Assembly: GCA_009377375.1 (NCBI GenBank)
Contig: WHUE01000028.1
Span: forward strand, 1 to 42,678
DNA length: 42,678 nt
Direction: 5' to 3'
From: Alphaproteobacteria bacterium
GTDB lineage: Bacteria; Pseudomonadota; Alphaproteobacteria; MPNO01; UBA2964
In this document: one piece after another, positions 32,538 to 40,876 of the stretch
Layout of the letters: every line of letters starts with the position of its first letter
Position numbering within the stretch: the stretch's first letter is position 1
Translations under genes and position numbers: made by a program
The notes under the pieces: model-generated
The model's input: the letters and a program-made list of their open reading frames with translations, nothing else
The model's database searches: none
Told to the model about the DNA's origin: nothing

Positions 32538-33587
32538 ATGTCCATCTCAGGCAAATCGACCCTCGCCGGCCTCGTCGCCGGCGCCGTGGCTGCGTTCGGC
32601 ACGGCCGGGGTCCCCTCCGCGCACGCCGCGTACTTCGCCGGCAAGACGATGAAGATCGTCATACCCTTCGGGTTCGGCGGCACCTACGGCAAATACGCGC
32701 GCGTGTTCGCCGACCATCTTCCGGCGCATCTGCCGGGCACGCCCAACATCATCGTGCAGGAAATGCCTGGCGCCGGCGGCGTCAAGGCCATGAACTTCGC
32801 CTACAACGTGATGCCCAAGGACGGGCTGAGCCTGCTGGAGCCGATCGACACCTGCGTGATCGTCCAGCTCATGCAGGCGGACAAGGTGAAGTACGACGTC
32901 CGCAGGTTCACCTGGCTCGGGTCGTCCAACCAGACCAACAACGTCATGGTCATTCGCACCGACGCGCCGGGCCACAGCGTCGAGGCGCTGATGAAGGGGG
33001 CCAACGCGATCATGGGCTCCACCGGCCCCGGCTCGGACGGCACGATCTTTCCCAGGCTTGCCGCGGGGCTGCTGGGATTCTCCGGGATGAAGGTGATCTC
33101 GGGCTACAAGGGCTCCGCCGCCAGCATGCTGGCGATCGAGCAGGGCGAGGTGCACGGCGCGGCCTATAACTGGCTCGCCTGGTCCTCGTCGGTGCCGCAC
33201 TGGTTCTCCGGCGACAAGCCCGTGGCGATGCCCTTCCTGCAGGCCGGGCTGGAGCCCGACCCGGACCTGCCGGACGTGCCCCTGCTGGGCCGGCTGGTCG
33301 CCGCGGCGGACAAGCCGCTGGTGGATTTCGTCTCGACCAACGGTACGCTCGGGCGCGGCCTCGTCGTGCCGCCGGGCGCGCCGCAGGCCGTCATCGCGAT
33401 GCTGCGCACGGCCTATGACGCCATGAACGCCGATCCGGCCTTCAAGGCGGGGCTCGACAAGCTCAAGCTGCGCCTGGTGGCCAAGGACGGCAAGACCATC
33501 CAGGAGGTCGTGGACAAGGCGATCGACGGCGCCAGGCCCGAGATCGTGGAACGCGCCAACGTCCTGATCTACGGCGCCAAGGGATAG
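32538..33587 (+). CDS. TctC/Bug-family extracytoplasmic solute-binding protein
   Basis: 349 aa from ATG 32538 with CAGGAGA upstream; the frame reaches back to 32499 but without a ribosome site. Signal peptide with an Ala/Val/Gly core and likely cleavage after AHA near residue 30. Mature YFAGKTMKIVIPFGFGGTYGKYARVFADH, then MPGAGGVKAMNFAYN and MGSTGPGSDGTIFPRLA. It shares the GSTG-S-G-IFP motif with the TctC protein at 1759-2784, so these two are the closest pair in the window and may bind similar ligands. It has its own promoter and an intrinsic terminator, so it is transcribed alone. Confidence 0.92.
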   Translation: MSISGKSTLAGLVAGAVAAFGTAGVPSAHAAYFAGKTMKIVIPFGFGGTYGKYARVFADHLPAHLPGTPNIIVQEMPGAGGVKAMNFAYNVMPKDGLSLLEPIDTCVIVQLMQADKVKYDVRRFTWLGSSNQTNNVMVIRTDAPGHSVEALMKGANAIMGSTGPGSDGTIFPRLAAGLLGFSGMKVISGYKGSAASMLAIEQGEVHGAAYNWLAWSSSVPHWFSGDKPVAMPFLQAGLEPDPDLPDVPLLGRLVAAADKPLVDFVSTNGTLGRGLVVPPGAPQAVIAMLRTAYDAMNADPAFKAGLDKLKLRLVAKDGKTIQEVVDKAIDGARPEIVERANVLIYGAKG

Positions 33588-33612
33588 CGCCTCCTCCCCG
33601 CTATCCGGCACC

Positions 33613-33644
33613 GGGGGGCGCCGCCCGCGCGGCGCCCCCCTTTT
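33613..33644 (+). terminator. Rho-independent terminator after TctC gene
   Basis: A perfect 12-bp stem, GGGGGGCGCCGC (33613-33624) with its complement (33629-33640), a CCGC loop and a TTTT run (33641-33644), starting 25 bp after the TctC stop. It is the clearest intrinsic terminator in the window. Confidence 0.88.
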
Positions 33645-33746
33645 GCGTCCGTCCGTCCGCCGCGCGGCGCCGGGATGGACTCGGGCCTCCACCGGTGTTG
33701 TAATTTGCGCCTCGCGGCGGACGGCAACGTATTCGGAGGTTCGGCC

Positions 33747-34571
33747 ATGACGCAGGCGCTGGTTTCGGCAGAGATGGCGGAGGCGTGGCGCCGCGACGGC
33801 GCGCTGCCGCTGCGCGGGGTCTTTTCGGACGACTGGCTCGCCCTGCTGCGCGAGGGCGTCGACCGGGCGATGGCCGATCCCAGCCCGCTGTCGAAGGACT
33901 ATGCCCGCGACGGGCAGGGGCGGTTCTTCACCGACCACCACATGCACCGCCGGCTGGAACCGTTCCGCAAGTTCACCCACGAATCGCCGGCCGCCGAGAT
34001 CTGCGCCCGGCTGATGGGCGCGACCAAGGTCAATTTGTTCGACGAGCACCTGCTGGTGAAGGAGCCGGGCACCGACGCGCCGACCTACTGGCACCAGGAC
34101 CTGCCCTATTTCGAGATGACGGGCACGCAGATCTGCTCGCTGTGGATACCGCTCGATCCGGTGACGGCGGAAACCGGGGCGATGAAGTTCGTCCGCGGCT
34201 CGCACCGCTGGAACAGGCTGTTCCGCCCCATCCGCATCGGCGAGGGCAAGCTGGTGGAGGAATCCGAGGAATATGACGGCGAGGCGCCCGACATCGATGC
34301 GGCGCCGGACGAGTACGACATCGCCATCTGGGATTACGCGCCGGGCGACTGCGTCGCCTTTCACGGCGCGGTCCTGCACGGGGCGACGCCGAACCGGTCC
34401 TCGACCGTGCGCCGGCGCGCCCTCGCCGTGCGCTTCGCCGGCGACGATGTCCGCTGGCAGCCGCGCGCCTATATCCCGTCGGTGCCCGACCGGCCGGACC
34501 TGGAACCCGGCGGTCCCATCGACTGCGACCTCTACCCTGTGCTCTGGCGGGCCGAGGGCGTCGAAGCGTAG
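33747..34571 (+). CDS. Phytanoyl-CoA dioxygenase (PhyH)-family 2-oxoglutarate oxygenase
   Basis: 274 aa from ATG 33747 with GGAGG 7 nt upstream. Fe(II) ligands: His and Asp of YWHQDLPYF (H-x-D) and the distal His of GAVLHGATPN, followed by RRRALAVRF, which supplies the 2-oxoglutarate-binding Arg. SLWIPLDPVTAETGAMKFVRGSHRW is the typical PhyH core. Cytosolic hydroxylase; members act on fatty acyl-CoA, amino acids, ectoine or natural products, so the substrate is open. It converges on the amidase gene with only 2 bp between stops and is separated from TctC by a terminator. Confidence 0.92.
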   Translation: MTQALVSAEMAEAWRRDGALPLRGVFSDDWLALLREGVDRAMADPSPLSKDYARDGQGRFFTDHHMHRRLEPFRKFTHESPAAEICARLMGATKVNLFDEHLLVKEPGTDAPTYWHQDLPYFEMTGTQICSLWIPLDPVTAETGAMKFVRGSHRWNRLFRPIRIGEGKLVEESEEYDGEAPDIDAAPDEYDIAIWDYAPGDCVAFHGAVLHGATPNRSSTVRRRALAVRFAGDDVRWQPRAYIPSVPDRPDLEPGGPIDCDLYPVLWRAEGVEA

Positions 34572-34573
34572 CG

Positions 34574-35869
34574 TCAGCCTTCCAGCGCGTCCCAGGCCCA
34601 GCGGGCGAGGGCGAGCAGGTCGCGGTCGCCCTGGAAGTGGCCGACGAGCTGAATCCCGACCGGCATGCCGTTGGGGCCCTTATGGGTGGGCAAGGTGAGC
34701 GCCGGGACGTGCAGCGCGGTGAAGAAGCCCTGGAAGGCGGGGTCGCCGGTCTCCTCCAGCCCTTCCGGCGCCTCGCCGCGCACGCAGGGGGCGAGGAGCG
34801 CGCCCAGCCCGTCGCAGATCTCGGCCAGCTGGCGGCGGCATTCGGCGGCGGTTTCGAGCGCCGCGATATAGTCGTCGAGGCCGATGGACAGGCCCTTCTC
34901 GATGCTCACCCGCAGCCGCGGGCTGATCCGCTCGCGCGCCGTGTTCCATTCGAACGCCATGCCGCGCGCGCGCTCGACGCAGTTGATGGTTTCGCGCGCC
35001 GCCGGAATCTCCTCGAACAGGGCGGGCAGGACGATCTCGCTGACCGCGGCGCCGGCGGCGGCCAGCCGGTCCGCCGCGTCCTCGACCGCTTCCACCGTCT
35101 CGCCCTCAGCCGTTTGCCACATCGGCGTGCGGCACAGCCCGATGACGGGCGGCGAGTCCGGCTTCCGGCCCGGCTCGGCGTCGCGGCCGGTGAGCGCGGC
35201 GGCGCAGAGGTCGATGTCGTCGACGCAGCGCGCGTGCAGCCCGATCGTGTCCAGGCTTTCGGCGGCGAAGCACAGCCCCTGGCGGTTGATGGCGTTGTAG
35301 CTCGGCTTGAAGCCGACGATGCCGCAGAACGAGGACGGGCGCAGCACCGACCCGCCGGTCTGGGTGCCGAGCGCCAGCGGCATCATCCCGTCCGCCACCC
35401 CGGCGGCCGAGCCGCTGGACGAGCCGCCCGGGGTGCGCCCGGGATCGTGCGGGTTGGTGGTGACGCCCGGCTCCATCCCCGCGAACTCGCAGGTGACGGT
35501 CTTGCCCAGGATCACAGCGCCCGCGGCCCGCAGCAGCGCGACGCAGGACGCATCGGCCGCCGGGCGGCGGCCGGCATGGATCGGCGAGCCGAGCGCGGTC
35601 GGCATGTCGGCGGTGGCGAAGATGTCCTTGATGCCCACCGGCACGCCCTGCAGCGGGCCGCGGACCGGCCCGGCGTCCAGCGCGCGGGCCTGCGCGATGG
35701 CGTGGTCGGGATCGATGAAGGCCCAGGCCCTGACCGTCGGCTCGCGCGCCTCGATGCGGGACAGGCAGTCGCGCACCACCGCCTCCGCCGTGGCCTCGCC
35801 GGCGCTCACGCGCCGGGCGATCTCGGCGGCGGTGAGCGCGTTGAATCCGTCCTTCGGGAAATCCAGCAT
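34574..35869 (-). CDS. Amidase signature family amidohydrolase
   Basis: 431 aa, MLDFPKDGFNALTAAEIARRV. The Ser-cisSer-Lys triad is visible: Lys in GVPVGIKDIFATAD, and the glycine/serine-rich signature GGSSSGSAAGVADGMMPLALGTQTGGSVLRP with both serines. It hydrolyses a carboxamide to acid and ammonia; AtzF, AtzE, GatA and indole-acetamide hydrolases share this fold. No GatB/GatC partner is near, so it is not the tRNA-dependent transamidase. Located between the PhyH enzyme and the divergent IclR regulon, it could remove an amide formed in heterocycle breakdown (inference). Confidence 0.92.
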   Translation of the reverse strand: MLDFPKDGFNALTAAEIARRVSAGEATAEAVVRDCLSRIEAREPTVRAWAFIDPDHAIAQARALDAGPVRGPLQGVPVGIKDIFATADMPTALGSPIHAGRRPAADASCVALLRAAGAVILGKTVTCEFAGMEPGVTTNPHDPGRTPGGSSSGSAAGVADGMMPLALGTQTGGSVLRPSSFCGIVGFKPSYNAINRQGLCFAAESLDTIGLHARCVDDIDLCAAALTGRDAEPGRKPDSPPVIGLCRTPMWQTAEGETVEAVEDAADRLAAAGAAVSEIVLPALFEEIPAARETINCVERARGMAFEWNTARERISPRLRVSIEKGLSIGLDDYIAALETAAECRRQLAEICDGLGALLAPCVRGEAPEGLEETGDPAFQGFFTALHVPALTLPTHKGPNGMPVGIQLVGHFQGDRDLLALARWAWDALEG

Positions 35870-35977
35870 GGCGCCGAGTTTACCCCAGCCATCGGATCTG
35901 AGCCAGCCGAGCGCCTCTGCCGCGATCCGCGCGCTTGACGGGCGCGGGGCCTGAAGGTAGGCTGAATTTAGAAACGG

Positions 35978-35996
35978 TATTTCATACTATGAAATA
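35978..35996. promoter_or_regulatory. Perfect palindromic operator upstream of IclR gene
   Basis: TATTTCATA-C-TATGAAATA: 9-bp arms identical in inverted orientation around a single C. It lies 42 bp before the IclR start at 36039, in the 169-bp divergent region with the amidase gene, and just downstream of a weak promoter (TTGACG 35935-35940, TAGGCT 35958-35963). AT-rich dyads of about this size are typical IclR sites, so autoregulation, and perhaps control of the amidase and downstream operon, is likely. Confidence 0.72.
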
Positions 35997-36038
35997 TAAA
36001 AAATTGGTGTGGAGGATCAGGGTGTTACGAAGCAGGGC

Positions 36039-36878
36039 ATGATGGACAGTGCGCTCACCGAGGATCGGATCGAAGCGGCCGAGGCGCCGGTTGCGCTGCG
36101 CGTCCGCGCGCCGGGTACCATCCGTTCGGTCGACCGGGCGCTGGACCTCCTCGAGGTGCTGTCGCGGTCGGGCGGCGCGCTGGCGCTGTCGGAAATCAGC
36201 GCGCGGTCGGGGCTCAACGCCAGCACCTGCCACCACCTGCTCGCGACCCTGGCAGCCCGCGGCTATATCAGCCAGAACGGGCGCAGCCGCGAATACATGA
36301 TAGGCAACAAGGTGTTCGACCTGTCGGATGCCCGCGCGCGCCAGTTCAACCTGATCGAGGTGGCGATGCCCCGGCTGCGCGCGCTGAACGAGGCGACGCG
36401 TGAGGCGGTGCATCTCGCCGTGATCCAGGCGCGCGAGCTGATCACCGTGGCCAAGCTGGACTCCCTGCACGCCGTGAAGGTCGATTCCGGCTTCGTCGGC
36501 AAGTCGAACGCCGCGCACGCCACCGCCAGCGGCAAGGCCATCCTCGCCTGGCTGCCGGAGCCGGAGCAGCGCGCGATCGCCGAGGCGAAGGGGCTGGATG
36601 CCTTTACGGAAAACACGATCACCGGGCTGGACGCGCTGCGCGCGGAGCTCGCCCTGGTCCGCCGCCACGGCGTGGCCTACGACCGCGAGGAATTCCAGCC
36701 GGGCGTGATCTGCATCGGCGCCGCGATCCGCAACCATACCGGCGGGGTGATCGCCTCCGTCTCCTGCTCCACCCCCACCATGCGCGCCTCGGACGAGGGG
36801 CTGGCGCGGGTGGAGGAGCTGGTCAAGGCGGCCGCCGCGGAACTTTCGCAGGAGCTGGGCTCCCGCAGCCCGGCCTGA
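36039..36878 (+). CDS. IclR-family transcriptional regulator
   Basis: About 279 aa from ATG 36039; GTG 36009 would add 10 residues and ATG 36042 removes one, and no site clearly decides. The N-terminal winged helix is TIRSVDRALDLLEVLSRSG...LALSEISARSGLNASTCHHLLATLAARGYI. The C-terminal IclR effector domain carries VDSGFVGKSNAAHATASGKAILAWLPE and YDREEFQPGVICIGAAIRNHTGGVIASVSCSTPTMR, the conserved ligand pocket. It is 45 bp upstream of the ADH gene on the same strand, so it probably controls the ADH/Mo-hydroxylase/TctC operon in response to an aromatic or heterocyclic acid (inference). Confidence 0.93.
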   Translation: MMDSALTEDRIEAAEAPVALRVRAPGTIRSVDRALDLLEVLSRSGGALALSEISARSGLNASTCHHLLATLAARGYISQNGRSREYMIGNKVFDLSDARARQFNLIEVAMPRLRALNEATREAVHLAVIQARELITVAKLDSLHAVKVDSGFVGKSNAAHATASGKAILAWLPEPEQRAIAEAKGLDAFTENTITGLDALRAELALVRRHGVAYDREEFQPGVICIGAAIRNHTGGVIASVSCSTPTMRASDEGLARVEELVKAAAAELSQELGSRSPA

Positions 36879-36923
36879 CGGCCTCAATCGAACGCAACGA
36901 TCATCGGAAGGGGAACGCAACCC

Positions 36924-38051
36924 ATGGCGACTCAGGTGCAACAGCAGAGCAACCGGTTCGATATCCCGGAGACCATGAAGGCCTGGGTGCTGGGCGGGTC
37001 GAACGAGCTGACCCAGGTCCGGAAACCGGTGCCGGAGCCCGGGAAGGCCGAGGTGCTGGTGCGCATCGACGCCATCGCCGTCTGCGCCACCGACCTGGAA
37101 ATTCTGGAACGGGGCCTGCCCGCCATCGTCGAGGGCGAGGACCCGTTCAACAAGAACTTCACCATCGGCCATGAGTACATGGGCACGGTGGTCAAGCTCG
37201 GCCCGGACGTGGACGAGTACCAGCCCGGCGACCGGGTGACGGTGGAGGTCCATGCCGGCTGCGGCCGTTGCCCGCGCTGCCGCGAGGGCATGTATACCTC
37301 CTGCCTCAACTACGGGTTCCCGTCGAAGGGCCACCGCGCCAACGGCTTCACCACCGATGGCGGCTTCGCCGAATACGCGGTGAACAACATCAACACGCTG
37401 GTCCATATCGACGATTCGATGACGGACGAGGAAGCGACGCTGGTGGTCACCGCCGGCACCGCGATGTACGGGCTCGACGTCATGGGCGGGCTGATCGCGG
37501 GCGAGGGCGTGGTCGTCACCGGGCCCGGCCCCATCGGGCTGATGGGCGTGGCCGTCGCCAAGGCGCTCGGCGCCCAGCCGGTGATCCTGACCGGCACCCG
37601 CGACAACCGGCTGGAGATGGGCAGGAAGCTCGGCGCCGATCACGTCGTCAATGTCCGCAACGAGGATGCGGTCGAGGCGGTGCAGCGCCTTACCCACGGC
37701 AAGGGGGTGCAGTACGTGCTCGAATGCTCCGGCGCCGCCGACGCGGTGAACGAGGCGGCGCAGATGCTCAACCGCGGCGGGCGCATCTGCCTCGCCGCCT
37801 TCCCGGGCGATCCGGTGCCGGTGGATCTCGCCTATCTGGTGCGCAACAACATCTACGTCTACGGCATCCGCGGCGAGGGCAAGAGCGCCACGCACCGCGC
37901 CGAGGCGTTCATGCGCCAGAAGCGGTTCGACGCCACGCTGATCCATACCCATACCTTCGGGCTGGACGAGGTGCCGACCGCCATCAAATACGCGAAGGAG
38001 CGCATCGACGACGCCATCAAGGTGGTGGTCAAGATGCGCGCTGACGCCTGA
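36924..38051 (+). CDS. Zinc-dependent medium-chain alcohol dehydrogenase
   Basis: 375 aa with GGAAGGGG 10 nt upstream. Catalytic zinc ligands C54 and H83-E84 (IGHEYMG); structural zinc C113, C116, C119 and C127 (GCGRCPRCREGMYTSC). The Rossmann motif is GPGPIGLMG. The N-terminus carries a 17-residue polar lead (MATQVQQQSN...) before the fold. It oxidises an alcohol or reduces an aldehyde with NAD(P). As the first gene before the Mo hydroxylase it may act on a hydroxymethyl or semialdehyde intermediate. It has an overall similarity to threonine/sorbitol dehydrogenase-like MDRs but no specific assignment. Confidence 0.93.
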   Translation: MATQVQQQSNRFDIPETMKAWVLGGSNELTQVRKPVPEPGKAEVLVRIDAIAVCATDLEILERGLPAIVEGEDPFNKNFTIGHEYMGTVVKLGPDVDEYQPGDRVTVEVHAGCGRCPRCREGMYTSCLNYGFPSKGHRANGFTTDGGFAEYAVNNINTLVHIDDSMTDEEATLVVTAGTAMYGLDVMGGLIAGEGVVVTGPGPIGLMGVAVAKALGAQPVILTGTRDNRLEMGRKLGADHVVNVRNEDAVEAVQRLTHGKGVQYVLECSGAADAVNEAAQMLNRGGRICLAAFPGDPVPVDLAYLVRNNIYVYGIRGEGKSATHRAEAFMRQKRFDATLIHTHTFGLDEVPTAIKYAKERIDDAIKVVVKMRADA

Positions 38052-38079
38052 GGCGACGAGGCGAGAGAGGCTGAGCCCG

Positions 38080-38997
38080 ATGCTGTCCTGCGACCTGTAC
38101 CTGATGCCGGAAACCCTCGAGGAGGCGTTCGACCTCTTCGAGGCGCATGACGGGTCGTACCGGATCGTGGCGGGCGCGACCGACATCCTGCCCTGGGCGC
38201 GGGACGGGCGGGCAGGTGACGTGCATTACCCGGTTCTGGTCGACATCAGCCGCATTCCCGACCTCACCGGGTTCCGGGAGCTCACCGGCGGCCGCGTGCG
38301 GCTGGGCGCGGCGACGCCATTCCAGCGGTTCCTGACCGAGGACGCGCTGAAGCGTCACCTGCCGGTCATGCCGCATGTCGCGGTGTGGTTCGCCGACGAC
38401 CAGATCCGCGAATCCGCGACGCTGGGCGGCAACATCGTCAACGCCTCGCCCGCCGCCGACGGCACGCCGCCGGTGATCGCGCTGAACGGTACGATGGAGC
38501 TCGCCTCCCGCGAAGGCGGCGTACGCCGCATGCCGATCACGGAGTTCGTCACCGGCCCCGGCCGCACGCAGATTGCGAAGGGCGAGCTTCTGGTCGCGAT
38601 CGAATGCGATTCGGCGGCCGGGTACGGCGCGGCGTTCGAAAAGGTCGGCCACCGGCGCTCGCTGGTCATCTCCACCGTCTGCGTCGCCGCGCTGGTGAAG
38701 CTCGACGCGGCGATGGCGACCGTCGAGGACATACGCCTGTCGCTGGCCGGGGTCGGGCCGGTACCGGTGCGGCTCGCCGAATGCGAGGCCCTGCTGAAGG
38801 GCAGGGCGCCCGATGCCGCGCTGGTGGAACAGGCCGCTTCGCTGCCGGTGGACCGCGTGCAGTCGCGCACCCGCCAGGCATACCGGCGCGAGGTGGTGCG
38901 CAATTTCGTCTATCGCGGCATCGCCGATGCGCTGGCCGATGCCGGCCTCGCGATCGACCGCGATGCAACTCCCCTCAAGGAGGCTGCGAATGGCTGA
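38080..38997 (+). CDS. Molybdenum hydroxylase FAD subunit, set 3
   Basis: 305 aa, PCMH-type FAD fold. RIVAGATDILPWARDG is a divergent first FAD loop (AGATD as in xanthine-dehydrogenase/4-hydroxybenzoyl-CoA reductase types rather than AGGQSL), and RESATLGGNIVNASPAADGTPP is the second loop. The C-terminal domain has EKVGHRRSLVISTVCVAAL. It belongs to a different branch from sets 1 and 2. It starts 28 bp after the ADH stop and overlaps the next gene by 8 bp. Confidence 0.93.
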   Translation: MLSCDLYLMPETLEEAFDLFEAHDGSYRIVAGATDILPWARDGRAGDVHYPVLVDISRIPDLTGFRELTGGRVRLGAATPFQRFLTEDALKRHLPVMPHVAVWFADDQIRESATLGGNIVNASPAADGTPPVIALNGTMELASREGGVRRMPITEFVTGPGRTQIAKGELLVAIECDSAAGYGAAFEKVGHRRSLVISTVCVAALVKLDAAMATVEDIRLSLAGVGPVPVRLAECEALLKGRAPDAALVEQAASLPVDRVQSRTRQAYRREVVRNFVYRGIADALADAGLAIDRDATPLKEAANG

Positions 38998-40876
38998 TAT
39001 CGACATGAAGCTCACCGTGAACGGCCGCGCCGTGAACCGGCCGGCCGGCGCTCACATGCGTCTGCTCGACTACCTGCGCGAGACGCTGAACCTGACCGGC
39101 ACCAAGGAAGGCTGCGGCGCCGGCGAATGCGGCACATGCTCGGTCTTCGTCGACGGGGTGCTGATGAAATCCTGCCTCGTGCCGGTGGCCAAGGCGCAGG
39201 GCGCGGAGATCCAGACCGTCGAGGGGCTGGCCCCCCGCGGCGAGCTGACCGCGATGCAGAAGGCGTTCCACAAGACCGGCGCCAGCCAGTGCGGATACTG
39301 CATCCCCGGCATGGTGATGGCGGCGACGGCGACGCTGCGCCGCAACCCGAGGGCGGGGCTGGAGGAGATCAAGGAAGGGCTCGGCGGGAACATCTGCCGC
39401 TGCACCGGCTATCAGAAGATCTTCGAGGCGGTGGAGCTGGCCCGCGACGTGATGAACGGCACCGCGCCGCAATCCGCGCTGGACGAGGACGCGGCGGGCG
39501 CAAGCTTCATCGGCGCCAACGTGCGCCGCATCGACGCGCCGGCCAAGGTGTCGGGCGCGCTGCGCTACGCCGGCGACATGACCGCGACCGGCATGCTGCA
39601 CATGCAGGTGCTGCGGAGCCCCGTCCCGCATGCCCGCATCGTCGAGCTGGATACCTCCGAGGCCGAGGCGATGCCCGGCGTGGAGGCGGTGGTGACGTAT
39701 CGCGACGTGCCGGGCGAGGACGGGTTCGGCGTGTTCGTGCACGACCAGCCGATCATCGCACGCGACAAGGTGCGCTTCGTCGGCGAGGCGATCTGCGCCG
39801 TCGCCGCCGAGAGCGAACGCATCGCCCGGGAGGCGGTGAAGAAGATCAGGCTGCGCCTCGAGGAGCTGCCGGCCGTGTTCGACGCGGAAGCGGCGATGAG
39901 GCCCGGCGCGCCGGTGCTCCACGACTACGCCGCCGACAACCTGGTGTTCCACGTGCCGATCCGCGTCGGCGACGTCGATGCGGGATTCGCCGAGGCCGAC
40001 CTGATCGTCGAGGAAACCTATGAGACCCAGGCCATCGAGCACGCCTATCTGGAGCCCGAGGCCGGGCTCGCCTACATGGAGGCCGACGGCACGGTCTGCA
40101 TCCATTCGCCCAGCCAGAACATCACCCATCACCGCCACATGCTGTCGCGGATCCTTGCCCTGCCGGTGAACCGCATCCGCATGGTGATGAGCCCCGTCGG
40201 CGGCGGGTTCGGCGGCAAGGAGGACATGCATTACCAGGGCTTCATGGCGCTGGCGGCGATGAAGACCGGCATGCCGGTGCGCTATGTCTTCACCCGCGAG
40301 GAATCGATCCTCGCCAGCGCCAAGCGCCACCCGTTCCGCACCCGCTACCGCATGGGGCTGAAGCGGGACGGACGCATCGTCGCGACCGAGATGCACATGG
40401 TCGCCGACGGCGGCGCCTACGGCTGCTCGACCGAGGGGGTGATGCGCAAGGGGGCGATCCTCGCCGCCGGGCCCTACGCCATCCCCAACGTGAAGATCGA
40501 CGCCATCGGCGTCTACACCAACAACACGCCGTCCGGCGCGATGCGCAGCTTCGGCGCGCTGCAGTCCGAATTCGCCACCGAATGCACGCTCGACATCGCG
40601 GCCGGCAAGCTGGGCCTCGACCCGTTCGAGATCCGCCGCATCAACGCGATGCGCGACGGGGCGACGACGCATACGAAGCAGAAGCTCGGCTCGGTCAGCC
40701 TGATGCAGGTGCTGGAGGGCGCGGAGAAGGCCTCCGGCTGGGAGCCCGGCGCGCCGGCCGTGCGCGGCCCGGTGCGCGGCGATCTGCACGGCCCCGGCAA
40801 CCGCGCCCCGTGCTCGCTCGGCGCCCGGCTCCAGGGGCCCGGCGAGAAACCGCCCGCCGGGCGGGAGGTGGCGTGA
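38990..40876 (+). CDS. Molybdenum hydroxylase: 2Fe-2S domain fused to first half of Mo subunit, set 3
   Basis: 628 aa from ATG 38990 with AAGGAGG upstream. Residues 1-160 are the two-cluster ferredoxin domain: C42, C47, C50, C62, then C101, C104, C136 and C138. From about residue 168 (SFIGANVRRIDAPAKVSGALRYAGDM) it continues as the Mo subunit, with FVGEAICAVAAE, PVGGGFGGKEDMHYQG and NTPSGAMRSFGALQSEFA. It then ends in a Pro/Gly/Arg-rich tail of about 45 residues and stops at 40876, before the second Mo domain that must supply the catalytic Glu. That half is encoded by the next gene. Fusion of FeS and Mo parts occurs in single-chain aldehyde oxidoreductases, but the break after the first Mo half is unusual. 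Confidence 0.9.
   Translation: MADIDMKLTVNGRAVNRPAGAHMRLLDYLRETLNLTGTKEGCGAGECGTCSVFVDGVLMKSCLVPVAKAQGAEIQTVEGLAPRGELTAMQKAFHKTGASQCGYCIPGMVMAATATLRRNPRAGLEEIKEGLGGNICRCTGYQKIFEAVELARDVMNGTAPQSALDEDAAGASFIGANVRRIDAPAKVSGALRYAGDMTATGMLHMQVLRSPVPHARIVELDTSEAEAMPGVEAVVTYRDVPGEDGFGVFVHDQPIIARDKVRFVGEAICAVAAESERIAREAVKKIRLRLEELPAVFDAEAAMRPGAPVLHDYAADNLVFHVPIRVGDVDAGFAEADLIVEETYETQAIEHAYLEPEAGLAYMEADGTVCIHSPSQNITHHRHMLSRILALPVNRIRMVMSPVGGGFGGKEDMHYQGFMALAAMKTGMPVRYVFTREESILASAKRHPFRTRYRMGLKRDGRIVATEMHMVADGGAYGCSTEGVMRKGAILAAGPYAIPNVKIDAIGVYTNNTPSGAMRSFGALQSEFATECTLDIAAGKLGLDPFEIRRINAMRDGATTHTKQKLGSVSLMQVLEGAEKASGWEPGAPAVRGPVRGDLHGPGNRAPCSLGARLQGPGEKPPAGREVA

Noticed and set aside
34574-35869. GatA subunit of tRNA-dependent amidotransferase
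   Set aside because: The amidase signature fits but no gatB or gatC is present and context is catabolic.
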